From Pseudomonas syringae pv. cilantro (GTDB lineage: Bacteria > Pseudomonadota > Gammaproteobacteria > Pseudomonadales > Pseudomonadaceae), in NCBI RefSeq assembly GCF_001293775.1, contig NZ_LGLN01000086.1:49025-98146 (forward strand): 49,122 nt of DNA, written 5' to 3'. Below are positions 25,291 through 33,116 of this stretch, piece by piece. The notes beneath the pieces are model-generated. The model was not told where the DNA came from. It ran no database searches and saw nothing but the letters and a program-made list of their open reading frames with translations. Position numbers and translations under genes: made by a program. Every line of letters starts with the position of its first letter. Within the stretch, counting starts at the first letter, position 1.

Positions 25291-26891
25291 CTGTTATGGG
25301 TCTCGTCTGAAGTGGCGGGGCACACTGGCTCGAAGGCACCCAGCGGGTTGAAGCGAATGCGGGCATTGACCGGAATCTGCCCGGCCTTGTCCAGATGGTA
25401 GGTGGCAACTGCGCCGATGACCGGGTAGCCACCGGTCAGCGGGTGATCGGCCAGGAACAGCACCGGCTGACCACTCGGCGGCACCTGAATCGCGCCGACC
25501 GTGGTGCCTTCGCTGGGCAGTTCGCCAGTGATGGCGCGGGTAAGTGACTGTTCGCCCGCCAGGCGAATACCGATCCGGTTCGACTGCGGCGTCACAAGCC
25601 AGGTCTGTTGTGCCAGCAGTTGCTGCGCCTCGGCGGTGAACCAGTCGCTGCGCGGGCCCATGATCACATCCAGCGTGATGACCTGATCGGCACGCGGCAT
25701 GTCGAACGCCGGTTGTTCGGCAGTCGACACCGCAGGGCCGCCGGTTCTGCGCTTGAAGCCCAGCCGGTCACCGGCCGCCAGCGCTACGGGGCCAACCTGG
25801 GCAAGCGTGTCAGTCGACAGGCTGCCAAGCACGGGCGCCTGCACGAAACCACCGCGAACCGCCAGATAGCTGCGCAGCCCGGCAGTCGGCGAACCGACGC
25901 TGACCTGATCGCCGTTTTGCAAAACGAACGGCGAATACAACGCTGGGTGTAGTCGCTGGCCGTCAGCTGTCAGCACCTCGACAGGCACCTCGGCGCCGGT
26001 GATCGCCACCACAGTCTGGCCCTGACAGCTAAACGTCAGGCCGCCCATGAGAATTTCCAGGCACGCCGTGCCCGGATCGTTGCCGACTGCGCGATTGGCC
26101 GCACGTAATGCGCCACGGTCCAGCGCGCCGGAAGCAGAAACGCCCTGCCCGGCCTGACCGGGTCGGCCCAAGTCCTGAAACAGGGTTTGCAGGCCCGGTG
26201 TAACGATCTGCAAATAGTCCTCGGTGACCGTCGAAGCCTGCTGACGAGCGGGTGCAGGCACAGAAACGCGGGTCGCCGGCAGCGGACCGGCGTCTTGAAA
26301 GCGCACGCGATAACCCGGCTGGAGCAGCGCGGGCTCGTCGCGCTGCAAATCCCACATTCTGGTTTCGGTCACGCCGATGATTTGCCAGCCGCCGGGGCTG
26401 GCCTGTGGATAAATGCCACTGAAACCACCGGCCAGCGCCACTGCACCAGCCGGAATACGCGTGCGTGGCGTGCTGCGCCGGGACACCACAAAACCGGCAC
26501 CGCCGCTGAGGTAGGCAAAACCGGGCGCAAAACCGCAGAAGGCAACGTTGTAGTCGCTGCCGGTGTGGCGCTTGATCACTTCGTCGATGCTGATATCCAG
26601 CTCGCGGGCGACATCGGCCAGGTCTTCGCCGTTGTAATGCACGGGTATTTCAACCAGCTTGCCGGGCTCGCGAGCGATACCGCGAATGTCACGCGAGGCA
26701 ATCTGCGCCGCCAACGCGCCGGAACCGATAGCGGACGGGCGAAAATGCACCAGCAGTGTCCGTGCGGCCGGAACGATTTCTTCCACGCCCGCGATGGGCT
26801 GCTGCTGTAACGATTCGAACAGGGCCAGGGTCTCGTCCAGATTCGACAGTTCAACCAGGAGCGCATCCAGGTTGGCCGGGTAGAAACGCAT
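25287..26891 (-). CDS. Fused 5-oxoprolinase subunits PxpB-PxpC (KipI-KipA; urea-amidolyase-related)
   Basis: In this 534-residue protein, residues 1 to about 210 match PxpB/KipI (GSDYNVAFCGFAPGFAYLSGG, GGWQIIGVT). Residues about 225-530 match PxpC/KipA (VTPGLQTLFQDLGRPGQAGQGVSASGALD, SYLAVRGG, ADHPLTGGYPVIG). In E. coli these are two proteins (218 and 310 residues) that form ATP-dependent 5-oxoprolinase with PxpA. The same two folds form the carboxyltransferase region of urea carboxylase. AGGAG sits 7 bases before ATG 26891, inside the upstream hydro-lyase stop region. It overlaps the biotin carboxylase start by 4 bp. Its exact reaction may be 5-oxoproline cleavage or a biotin-dependent carboxylation. 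Confidence 0.92.
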   Translation of the reverse strand: MRFYPANLDALLVELSNLDETLALFESLQQQPIAGVEEIVPAARTLLVHFRPSAIGSGALAAQIASRDIRGIAREPGKLVEIPVHYNGEDLADVARELDISIDEVIKRHTGSDYNVAFCGFAPGFAYLSGGAGFVVSRRSTPRTRIPAGAVALAGGFSGIYPQASPGGWQIIGVTETRMWDLQRDEPALLQPGYRVRFQDAGPLPATRVSVPAPARQQASTVTEDYLQIVTPGLQTLFQDLGRPGQAGQGVSASGALDRGALRAANRAVGNDPGTACLEILMGGLTFSCQGQTVVAITGAEVPVEVLTADGQRLHPALYSPFVLQNGDQVSVGSPTAGLRSYLAVRGGFVQAPVLGSLSTDTLAQVGPVALAAGDRLGFKRRTGGPAVSTAEQPAFDMPRADQVITLDVIMGPRSDWFTAEAQQLLAQQTWLVTPQSNRIGIRLAGEQSLTRAITGELPSEGTTVGAIQVPPSGQPVLFLADHPLTGGYPVIGAVATYHLDKAGQIPVNARIRFNPLGAFEPVCPATSDETHNR

Positions 26892-26900
26892 GAGCCTCTC

Positions 26901-27698
26901 CTATACGTGGTAGTAGCTGTCCGGAATATCGGTAATGAACATGTGGCCCGGCGCGTGGGAAATCGCAAACGGCACGCGGGAGGCCATGACCACCGCTTGC
27001 GGCGTCACACCGCAGGCCCAGAACACCGGAATCTCGCCGGGCTTGATGGTCACCGCATCGCCGAAGTCCGGACGCGCCAGGTCTTTGATGCCGAGCAGTT
27101 CAGGCTCACCGACGTGCACCGGCGCACCATGTACACCGGGGTAGCGCCCGGTGATCCGCGCCGCTTCAGCGACCCGGTCTGCCGCGATGGGCCGCATCGA
27201 CACGACCATTTCGCCTTGAAGACGACCGGCCGGCCGACAGATTCGGTTGCTGCGGTACATCGGCACGTTGCAGCCCTCACTGATATGCCGCACATCGATC
27301 CCGGCGTTCATCAGGTCAGTTTCGAAGGTAAAGCTGCAGCCGATCAGAAAACTCACCAGATCGCTGTGCTGTGCCCAGATTTCGCGAGCGTCGCTGATTT
27401 CTTCGGCCAGTTGGCCGTCGCGCCAGACCCGATACAGCGGCAGGTCGGTGCGCAAGTCGGCCTGTTCGGCCAGCAGCGTGGTGTAGCTGCCCGGCTCGGT
27501 CACATCCAGCACCGGGCAGGCCTGCGGATTGCGCTGGGCGAACAGCAGGAAGTCATACGCCCAGTCGCGGGGCAGCGTGATCATGTTGCACTGGGTCAGA
27601 CCGGGCGCCTGGCCAGCGGTCGGCGAGACAAAGCCTTCGCGATAGCGAGCGCGGGCTTCGATAGCCGCCTGGCGGGCGTGTTGCAGTGTGCTGTTCAT
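26901..27698 (-). CDS. DUF1445 putative hydro-lyase / D-glutamate cyclase family (YcsI)
   Basis: This 265-residue protein of the UPF0317/DUF1445 family has the typical blocks MITLPRDWAYDFLLF, SFLIGCSFTFE, CNVPMYRSN, VSMRPI, FWACGVTPQ and HAPGHMFITD. The mammalian homologue with this domain (DGLUCY) converts D-glutamate to 5-oxo-D-proline. That makes a supply of substrate to the neighbouring oxoprolinase plausible. In Bacillus the homologue ycsI also sits with ycsF, ycsG, kipI and kipA. The gene starts 2 bp after the pxpA stop and ends 9 bp before pxpB-pxpC, so it is cotranscribed. It is cytoplasmic. Family assignment is firm; activity in bacteria is not proven. Confidence 0.88.
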   Translation of the reverse strand: MNSTLQHARQAAIEARARYREGFVSPTAGQAPGLTQCNMITLPRDWAYDFLLFAQRNPQACPVLDVTEPGSYTTLLAEQADLRTDLPLYRVWRDGQLAEEISDAREIWAQHSDLVSFLIGCSFTFETDLMNAGIDVRHISEGCNVPMYRSNRICRPAGRLQGEMVVSMRPIAADRVAEAARITGRYPGVHGAPVHVGEPELLGIKDLARPDFGDAVTIKPGEIPVFWACGVTPQAVVMASRVPFAISHAPGHMFITDIPDSYYHV

Positions 27699-27700
27699 GA

Positions 27701-28465
27701 TCAGCCTCGACTGAATGCGCGGACGGTGACACCTGCTTCGTGCAGGCGGCTTTTCAGGATGCGTGCGATGTTCACCGCGCCCGGGCTGTCGCCGTGGACG
27801 CAGATCGAATCGGCTTGCAGGCTGATCTCGCGGCCGTCCTCTGCTTCGATCACGCCTTCGCGCACCAGCCGCAGCATGCGCTCGGCGATCAGTTCGGCAT
27901 CGTGCAGCACGGCACCGGGCCGCGAGCGGGACACCAGCGTGCCTTCAGCGGTGTAGGCGCGGTCGGCGAAGGCTTCGGCGACGCAGGACAACCCGGCCTC
28001 GCATGCCCAGCCGAGCAGCGGTGAGTTGGCCAGGCACACCAGCTTCAACGTGGGATCAATGCGCAACAGCGCCTGAATGACCGCCGCGGCCTGACGCGGG
28101 TCGCCTGCGATGGTGTTGTACAGCGCGCCATGGGGTTTGACGTAACTGACGGACGTCCCGGCGCTGCGGGCCAGGCCTTGCAGTGCGCCGATCTGATAAA
28201 TCACATCGGCCATCAACTGATCAGTCGGAATGTCCATGTTGCGCCGGCCGAACCCGACGAGGTCCGGATACGCTACGTGCGCACCGACCGAGACGCCCCG
28301 CGTGGCAGCCGCTTCAAGGGTGCGCAGGATGCCGGCCGGGTCGCCGGCATGGAAGCCACAGGCAACGTTGGCGCTGCTGACCACGTCGAGAATCGCTTCG
28401 TCGTCGCCCATGCTCCAGGCGCCGAAGCTTTCGCCGAGGTCGCTGTTCAGGTCTATCGCAGGCAT
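27701..28465 (-). CDS. pxpA: 5-oxoprolinase subunit A (LamB/YcsF family)
   Basis: This 254-residue protein has the LamB/YcsF signature: IDLNSDLGESFG at the start, CGFHAGDP, GAHVAYPD, VKPHGALYN and CVHGDSPGAV. PxpA works with PxpB and PxpC to hydrolyse 5-oxoproline to glutamate with ATP, removing a damage product of glutamine and glutamate. The start at 28465 has GGAG 8 bases upstream. It lies 15 bp after the Nramp-like gene and 2 bp before the hydro-lyase gene in the same operon. Full length, nothing missing. Confidence 0.93.
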   Translation of the reverse strand: MPAIDLNSDLGESFGAWSMGDDEAILDVVSSANVACGFHAGDPAGILRTLEAAATRGVSVGAHVAYPDLVGFGRRNMDIPTDQLMADVIYQIGALQGLARSAGTSVSYVKPHGALYNTIAGDPRQAAAVIQALLRIDPTLKLVCLANSPLLGWACEAGLSCVAEAFADRAYTAEGTLVSRSRPGAVLHDAELIAERMLRLVREGVIEAEDGREISLQADSICVHGDSPGAVNIARILKSRLHEAGVTVRAFSRG

Positions 28466-28480
28466 TTCTTGTTCTCCGAA

Positions 28481-29713
28481 TCAGGCTGCATTGATAAAGG
28501 CAAAGATGGGACCGACTGACTTGAACGCCATGTACCACGACAGCAGACAGGTCAGCACGCCCAGCACCAATAGCCAGCGCGGGTAGTGATAGCCGTCCAT
28601 CATGTCGGACCGGCGCCAGCCGACGTACATGAAAATGCTCAGGCCGAGCGGCAGGATCAGGCCGTTGAAACCGCCCGCGAACACCAGCAATGCGGCCGGT
28701 GGCTTGCCCCACAATACGTATACGACCACGGTGATCAGAATAAAGCCGACCGTCGCCAGATTGCGCGCCCGCTCGGTGATGCGTTTGGAGAACACCGTGA
28801 TGAACGACATCGACGTGTAGGACGCGCCGATCACGCTGCTGATACCCGCTGCCCAGAGCACCAGACCGAACATGATCAGGCCGAAGTTGCCAGCCGCCGC
28901 AGTGAACGCCTGAGCCGCAGGGTTGGCGCCTTTGCCGGACACATCGATGACGACGCCGCTGGCGACCACGCCGAGAATTGCCAGAAACAACACGTAACGA
29001 ACAATCCCGGTGACCAGAATACCGGTCAGCGCCGCCTTGGACACCACGTCGATGTTCTCGACTCCGACCGTGCCGCGATCAAGCAAGCGGTGAGCACCGG
29101 CGTAAGTGATGTAGCCGCCGACCGTGCCACCGACGATGGTGGTAATGGCGGCGAAATCGACCAGATCCGGCAGGATAGTCTGGCGCAACGCCTCACCCAG
29201 CGGCGGATGCGAGGCAAAGGCAGCGAAGAGGATCAGGCAGACCTTCAGAGTGCCCAACACCATCATGATGCGATCCATCGCAATGCCTGCGCGATGCGAG
29301 GAAAAGATCGCGATGGCAATCAATGCACTCAAGGCACCGCCCCACTTGGGGTCGAGGCCGATCAGCGCGTTGAGGCCCAGACCCGCGCCGGCAATGTTGC
29401 CCAGACTGAACACCAGCCCACCGAAGATCACCAGCACCGCCAGCAAGTAGCCGCTGCCCGGAATCGCTGCGTTGGCCAGGTCGGCCGCGCGCATTTTGGT
29501 CAGCGTGACGATGCGCCAGACGTTCAGTTGCACCACAAAGTCGATCAGGATCGACGCCAGAATGCCGAAAGCAAATGCGGCCCCAAGCGTCGCGGTGAAC
29601 GTGGCGGTCTGGGTCAGAAAACCGGGGCCGATGGCAGAAGTCGCCATCATGAAGATTGCGGCAATCAATGAGGCGCGTCGCGCCTTGGTGAACTCATTGG
29701 CAGTCTGTGTCAC
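28481..29713 (-). CDS. Nramp-like permease without the metal-binding motif (YcsG type)
   Basis: This 410-residue inner-membrane protein has about 11 helices and is distantly related to Nramp/MntH. In MntH, DPGN follows the GPxF element of helix 1 by about eleven residues; here the equivalent positions 40-43 read TATL. The helix-6 MPH motif is replaced by GGY in GGTVGGYITYAG. A metal substrate is therefore doubtful. Its operon (pxpA, D-glutamate cyclase-like, pxpBC) suggests uptake of an amino-acid-like compound, as for Bacillus ycsG. The GTG at 29713 (MTQTANEF) with AGGA 9 bases upstream was preferred to a TTG at 29764. First gene of the operon; divergent from the GntR regulator. Confidence 0.88.
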   Translation of the reverse strand: MTQTANEFTKARRASLIAAIFMMATSAIGPGFLTQTATFTATLGAAFAFGILASILIDFVVQLNVWRIVTLTKMRAADLANAAIPGSGYLLAVLVIFGGLVFSLGNIAGAGLGLNALIGLDPKWGGALSALIAIAIFSSHRAGIAMDRIMMVLGTLKVCLILFAAFASHPPLGEALRQTILPDLVDFAAITTIVGGTVGGYITYAGAHRLLDRGTVGVENIDVVSKAALTGILVTGIVRYVLFLAILGVVASGVVIDVSGKGANPAAQAFTAAAGNFGLIMFGLVLWAAGISSVIGASYTSMSFITVFSKRITERARNLATVGFILITVVVYVLWGKPPAALLVFAGGFNGLILPLGLSIFMYVGWRRSDMMDGYHYPRWLLVLGVLTCLLSWYMAFKSVGPIFAFINAA

Positions 29714-29806
29714 GGCGGCATTCCTGAGGTGAGAGATACTCTGCCTGAGCAATGAGCATGCCAAAGGTCACTCAGCAGCGCCAAGCTGTAGATGCATAAA
29801 GAAAAT

Positions 29807-29819
29807 ATTGTTGAACAAT
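29807..29819. promoter_or_regulatory. Candidate GntR/FadR-family operator
   Basis: This is a perfect 13-bp palindrome, ATTGTT-G-AACAAT, located 93 bp upstream of the permease start and 147 bp upstream of the regulator start. It fits the TNGTnnnACNA form bound by FadR-subfamily GntR regulators (TTGT-TGA-ACAA). It lies in the only spacer shared by the regulator and the operon, so autoregulation plus operon control is likely. No other comparable palindrome was seen between 29714 and 29966. Confidence 0.6.
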
Positions 29820-29966
29820 CCAATCTCTATACGCCCTTCAAATGCACCACGTTGTTACGCTTCCCCTCATGGGTGCTACTTGATGAAGCACATTTCACCC
29901 ATCTTCCTTGCCAGCCACCAAGCTCTCGTGGAATATCAAAGCCGCTTTTCTCTGACTGGATCCTTT

Positions 29967-30641
29967 ATGAACGACGTCCCGCTCTCCGTGCCCCGAACGC
30001 GTGGAGAATCCCTCACCCAGGAACTGCGCAAAATGCTGGTGGAGGGCGAGCTGGTCCCCGGGCAACGCCTGTCGGAGGCGGCACTGGCGGACAGCCTGCA
30101 AGTTTCCCGCAACACCCTGAGAGAGGCGTTTCGGGTATTGACCCGCGAGGGCTTGCTCAAGCACGAACCCAACCGTGGCGTGACGGTGGCCGAACCGGAT
30201 ATGGCGTCGATCATCGACATCTACCGCGTGCGCCGTTTCATCGAATGCACGGCCATTGCCCAGGGCTACCCGCAGCATCCGGGCGTGCAACACATGCGTG
30301 AAGCGGTCGACGCCGGCATCAAGGCCCGCGAAGCCCGTGACTGGGTGGCGGTCGGCACTGCCAACATGATGTTCCACAAGGCGATCGTCGAACTGGCGGA
30401 CAGCCCGCGACTGGTCACGTTTTACGGGCAGATCTCAGCCGAATTGCGCCTGGCGTTCGGGCTGCTGAACAATCCCGAACTGCTTCACTCGCCTTATCTC
30501 GACATGAACGCCGCGGTTCTGGGCCTTCTCGACGCTGGCCAGACCGATGAAGCGACGCGCATGCTGGAAGATTATCTGGTGCAATCGGAACGCACGGTGC
30601 TGGCCGCTTTCCAGCGCAGCCGGACCGGCAGTCAGACCTGA
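29967..30641 (+). CDS. GntR-family (FadR/FCD-type) transcriptional regulator
   Basis: This 224-residue protein has an N-terminal winged helix (about 10-75; GQRLSEAALADSLQVSRNTLREAFRVL, EPNRGVTV). An all-helical FCD effector domain (about 80-215) follows, with H132 and later acidic/His residues that usually bind a metal and a small carboxylate. The start at 29967 (MNDVPLS) was chosen because it puts the DNA-binding domain at the usual distance; a weak GGA precedes it, and an ATG at 29883 is possible. It is divergent from the pxp operon and most likely controls it in response to a pathway acid such as 5-oxoproline or glutamate (inference). Confidence 0.9.
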   Translation: MNDVPLSVPRTRGESLTQELRKMLVEGELVPGQRLSEAALADSLQVSRNTLREAFRVLTREGLLKHEPNRGVTVAEPDMASIIDIYRVRRFIECTAIAQGYPQHPGVQHMREAVDAGIKAREARDWVAVGTANMMFHKAIVELADSPRLVTFYGQISAELRLAFGLLNNPELLHSPYLDMNAAVLGLLDAGQTDEATRMLEDYLVQSERTVLAAFQRSRTGSQT

Positions 30642-30753
30642 CGCCTGATTGCCAGAACTCCCGCTGATGGCATGGGTCTACGGGTTCTGATCGATGGCAC
30701 CCGCCCGCCGTTCCATGACACGCCTGACACTCCCCCTCTGGAGGCGAAACGCT

Positions 30754-32217
30754 TTGAAAGCCCTCGACGAACTCGTTTTCGACAACCGCTTTGCCCGCCT
30801 GGGCGATGCGTTTTCTACCCACGTCTTGCCCGAACCTATTGATGCGCCACGTTTGGTAGTCGCCAGCGAATCAGCCTTGGCGTTGCTGGACCTGGACCCT
30901 GAGCAGGCCGATCTGCCGCTGTTCGCGGAGATTTTCAGCGGTCACAAACTATGGGCCGAGGCAGAGCCACGGGCGATGGTTTATTCGGGCCATCAGTTCG
31001 GTTCCTATAACCCGCGTCTGGGCGATGGCCGTGGCTTGTTGCTGGGCGAGGTCTACAACGACGCGGGCGAGCATTGGGACCTGCACCTCAAGGGCGCCGG
31101 CCGCACGCCGTATTCGCGAATGGGCGATGGGCGTGCGGTGCTGAGGTCTTCGATTCGCGAGTTTCTGGCTTCCGAAGCGCTGCATGCGCTGGGCATTCCG
31201 AGCAGCCGCGCTGGCTGTGTGATCAGCTCCAACACACCGGTGTGGCGCGAAACCCAGGAATATGCCGCCATGGTGCTGCGTATGGCGCAGAGCCATGTGC
31301 GTTTCGGCAGTCTTGAATACCTGTTCTACACCAAACAGCCGGAACAGCTGAAGACGCTGGCCGAGCACGTGCTGACACTGCATTACCCGCACTGTCAGGA
31401 GCAGCCGGAGCCGTATCTGGCGATGTTTCGCGAGATCGTCGAGCGTAACGCTGAACTGATCGCCAAGTGGCAGGCTTATGGTTTCTGCCATGGGGTGATG
31501 AACACCGACAACATGTCGATTCTAGGCATTACCTTCGACTTCGGGCCGTTTGCGTTTCTGGATGATTTCGACGAGCACTTCATCTGTAATCATTCCGATC
31601 ATGAAGGCCGTTACTCCTTCAGCAATCAGGTGCCCATTGCGCAGTGGAACCTCAGCGCGCTGGCACAGGCCTTGACGCCGTTCATCAGTGTGGAGGCGTT
31701 GCGCGAGGCGATTGGCCTGTTCTTGCCGCTGTATCAGGCGCACTACCTGGACCTGATGCGTCGTCGCCTGGGGCTGACGGTGGCCGAGGAGCAGGATGAC
31801 CAGTTGGTCAGTCGGTTACTGCAACTGATGCAGAACAGCGCGGTGGATTACACACTGTTCTTCCGCCGCCTGGGTGATCAACCGGCCGCAGAAGCGCTAC
31901 GCACCTTGCGCGACGACTTTGTCGACATCAAGGGCTTCGATGGCTGGGCAGAAGCGTACCTGGCGCGTATCGGTCGCGAAGACAATGGCACCGAGCAAGA
32001 TCGCCAGACCCGCATGCACGCGGTAAACCCGCTGTACGTTTTGCGCAACTACCTGGCGCAAAACGCCATCGAAGCAGCAGAACAGGGCGACTACGCAGAA
32101 GTTCGCCGCCTGCACCAAGTGCTCTGCACCCCCTTCACCGAACAACCCGATATGGAAGGCTATGCCCAACGTCCACCGGACTGGGGCAAGCACCTGGAGA
32201 TCAGTTGCTCGTCGTAA
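30754..32217 (+). CDS. selO: Protein adenylyltransferase SelO (YdiU)
   Basis: This 487-residue pseudokinase-fold enzyme transfers AMP to Ser/Thr/Tyr of target proteins. It is known in E. coli to act in oxidative-stress redox control. Visible family blocks are YSGHQFGSYNPRLGDGRG, HLKGAGRTPYSRMGDGRAVLRSS, GFCHGVMNTDNMSILG, DFGPFAFLDDF and NPLYVLRNYLAQ. The C-terminal ISCSS keeps the conserved cysteine at the position where eukaryotic SelO has selenocysteine. The TTG at 30754 with GGAGG 9 bases upstream gives exactly the usual Pseudomonas N-terminus (KALDELVFDNRFARLGD); the longer frame adds an unsupported basic extension. It is monocistronic and convergent with the chp operon. Confidence 0.94.
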   Translation: MKALDELVFDNRFARLGDAFSTHVLPEPIDAPRLVVASESALALLDLDPEQADLPLFAEIFSGHKLWAEAEPRAMVYSGHQFGSYNPRLGDGRGLLLGEVYNDAGEHWDLHLKGAGRTPYSRMGDGRAVLRSSIREFLASEALHALGIPSSRAGCVISSNTPVWRETQEYAAMVLRMAQSHVRFGSLEYLFYTKQPEQLKTLAEHVLTLHYPHCQEQPEPYLAMFREIVERNAELIAKWQAYGFCHGVMNTDNMSILGITFDFGPFAFLDDFDEHFICNHSDHEGRYSFSNQVPIAQWNLSALAQALTPFISVEALREAIGLFLPLYQAHYLDLMRRRLGLTVAEEQDDQLVSRLLQLMQNSAVDYTLFFRRLGDQPAAEALRTLRDDFVDIKGFDGWAEAYLARIGREDNGTEQDRQTRMHAVNPLYVLRNYLAQNAIEAAEQGDYAEVRRLHQVLCTPFTEQPDMEGYAQRPPDWGKHLEISCSS

Positions 32218-32266
32218 GGCTTTTGATCCTCGTGCCAGCGCTCCGCTTTCAACAACATACAAAAGC

Positions 32267-32292
32267 CCTGTAGGAGTGGACTTGTCCACGAA
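32267..32292 (+). repeat. REP-type palindrome
   Basis: This is a GTAGGAGTGGACTTGTCCACGAAG-type Pseudomonas REP. The core palindrome is GTGGAC (32276-32281), TT, GTCCAC (32284-32289). It sits about 50 bp after the selO stop. Confidence 0.7.
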
Positions 32293-32458
32293 GACTGATT
32301 ATCAAACACCGAATACATCGTTGAAAAACCGCCCAGGTATCATTTAAAAATACATTATTTGTGTATGCCGAGTATCAGATGATGCCAAGCATTACGCCTT
32401 CGAGGACAAGCGAAGGCGGAGGATCAAACGCTACAATTTCGGCGATTATAACGACCCT

Positions 32459-32485
32459 TTCGCGGACAAGTCCGCTCTCACAGCC
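32459..32485 (-). repeat. REP-type palindrome, opposite orientation
   Basis: The core is GCGGAC-AA-GTCCGC at 32462-32475, with the flanking words reading as the reverse complement of the REP at 32267. Two REPs facing each other about 170 bp apart resemble a REPIN/BIME pair. Confidence 0.65.
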
Positions 32486-32532
32486 CCATTCCTCCTGCGC
32501 CCATCTGCACGTCGTGAGGGCTGGGGTGATAC

Positions 32533-32557
32533 GCAGATTTGTGACGCAGAGCGTCAC
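32533..32557. repeat. Dispersed palindromic repeat, second copy
   Basis: GTGACGC-AGA-GCGTCAC (32541-32557) is a perfect 7-bp stem with a 3-base loop. Bases 32533-32554 match the element after putA (10175-10196) at 19 of 22 positions. Confidence 0.65.
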
Positions 32558-32597
32558 CCGAGGCATTCCTGCGCTCAGCGTTGTACACAAGTCTGCT

Positions 32598-33116
32598 TTA
32601 GATTTTGGCCGGAGGCCGGAGGAGCGGACCGGGCGACGCTCCTACGCCCTTAGCCTTCGCATCCACCAGCCACTGCTCCAGCCCCTCCAGGTCAGGGATG
32701 CGGGCGACGGTTTCGCCGATCTGCACGGCGGCCAGTTCCAGTTCGGCCAGCGGGACGTCGACGTAGCTCAGCTGGCTGTCGACCTTGCAGGAGCGCGGGA
32801 TGCCTTGGGTCAGCATAGCGATGAAGCGCACGTCGTTACGGGCGCCCAGCGCGTTGAGCACCACGATTCGGGCGCGACCTCCGACCCGTGTGCGTCCTCC
32901 GCAGGCAGCTTCGAAGCTGAGCAGCGGCAACGTCAGTTCGCGCCAGCTGATCGGCCCCAGGTACCACTCAGGCGCGTCCGGCCCGGCGCTGCAATCCTGA
33001 TAGTCGATCAACTCGGCCACCGCAACGTTCGGCACCAGCAGATGGCGGTCGCTCAGCGGTAACAAAAGACCAGTCAGGCTGGTCAGGCGACTGGTCTGGA
33101 ACGTACCTTCAGACAT
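32598..33116 (-). CDS. chpC: CheW-like protein ChpC of the Pil-Chp system
   Basis: This 172-residue protein has one CheW-like domain (about 12-150; LPLSDRHLLVPNVAVAELIDY, LGPISWRELTLPLLSFE, RIVVLNALG). It would be a second coupling protein linking receptor and ChpA kinase in type IV pilus control; P. aeruginosa ChpC is of similar size. It overlaps the chpA stop by 8 bp, so it is translationally coupled. The last 17 residues or so (KGVGASPGPLLRPPAKI) are encoded by a REP-like inverted repeat (GGAGCG 32621-32626 with CGCTCC 32637-32642). The native C-terminus may therefore have been replaced by repeat insertion. Confidence 0.85.
   Translation of the reverse strand: MSEGTFQTSRLTSLTGLLLPLSDRHLLVPNVAVAELIDYQDCSAGPDAPEWYLGPISWRELTLPLLSFEAACGGRTRVGGRARIVVLNALGARNDVRFIAMLTQGIPRSCKVDSQLSYVDVPLAELELAAVQIGETVARIPDLEGLEQWLVDAKAKGVGASPGPLLRPPAKI

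Larger units (their letters stand above)
32218..32597. other. Repeat-rich spacer between convergent selO and chpC
   Basis: This 380-bp stretch has no credible gene. It holds a REP-type palindrome at 32267-32292, an 8-bp stem hairpin (CGCCTTCG 32395-32402, CGAAGGCG 32411-32418), an oppositely oriented REP at 32459-32485, and a copy of the dispersed palindrome found after putA (32533-32557). Another REP-like inverted repeat runs into the end of chpC. Bases 32341-32370 are AT-rich. Confidence 0.75.
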
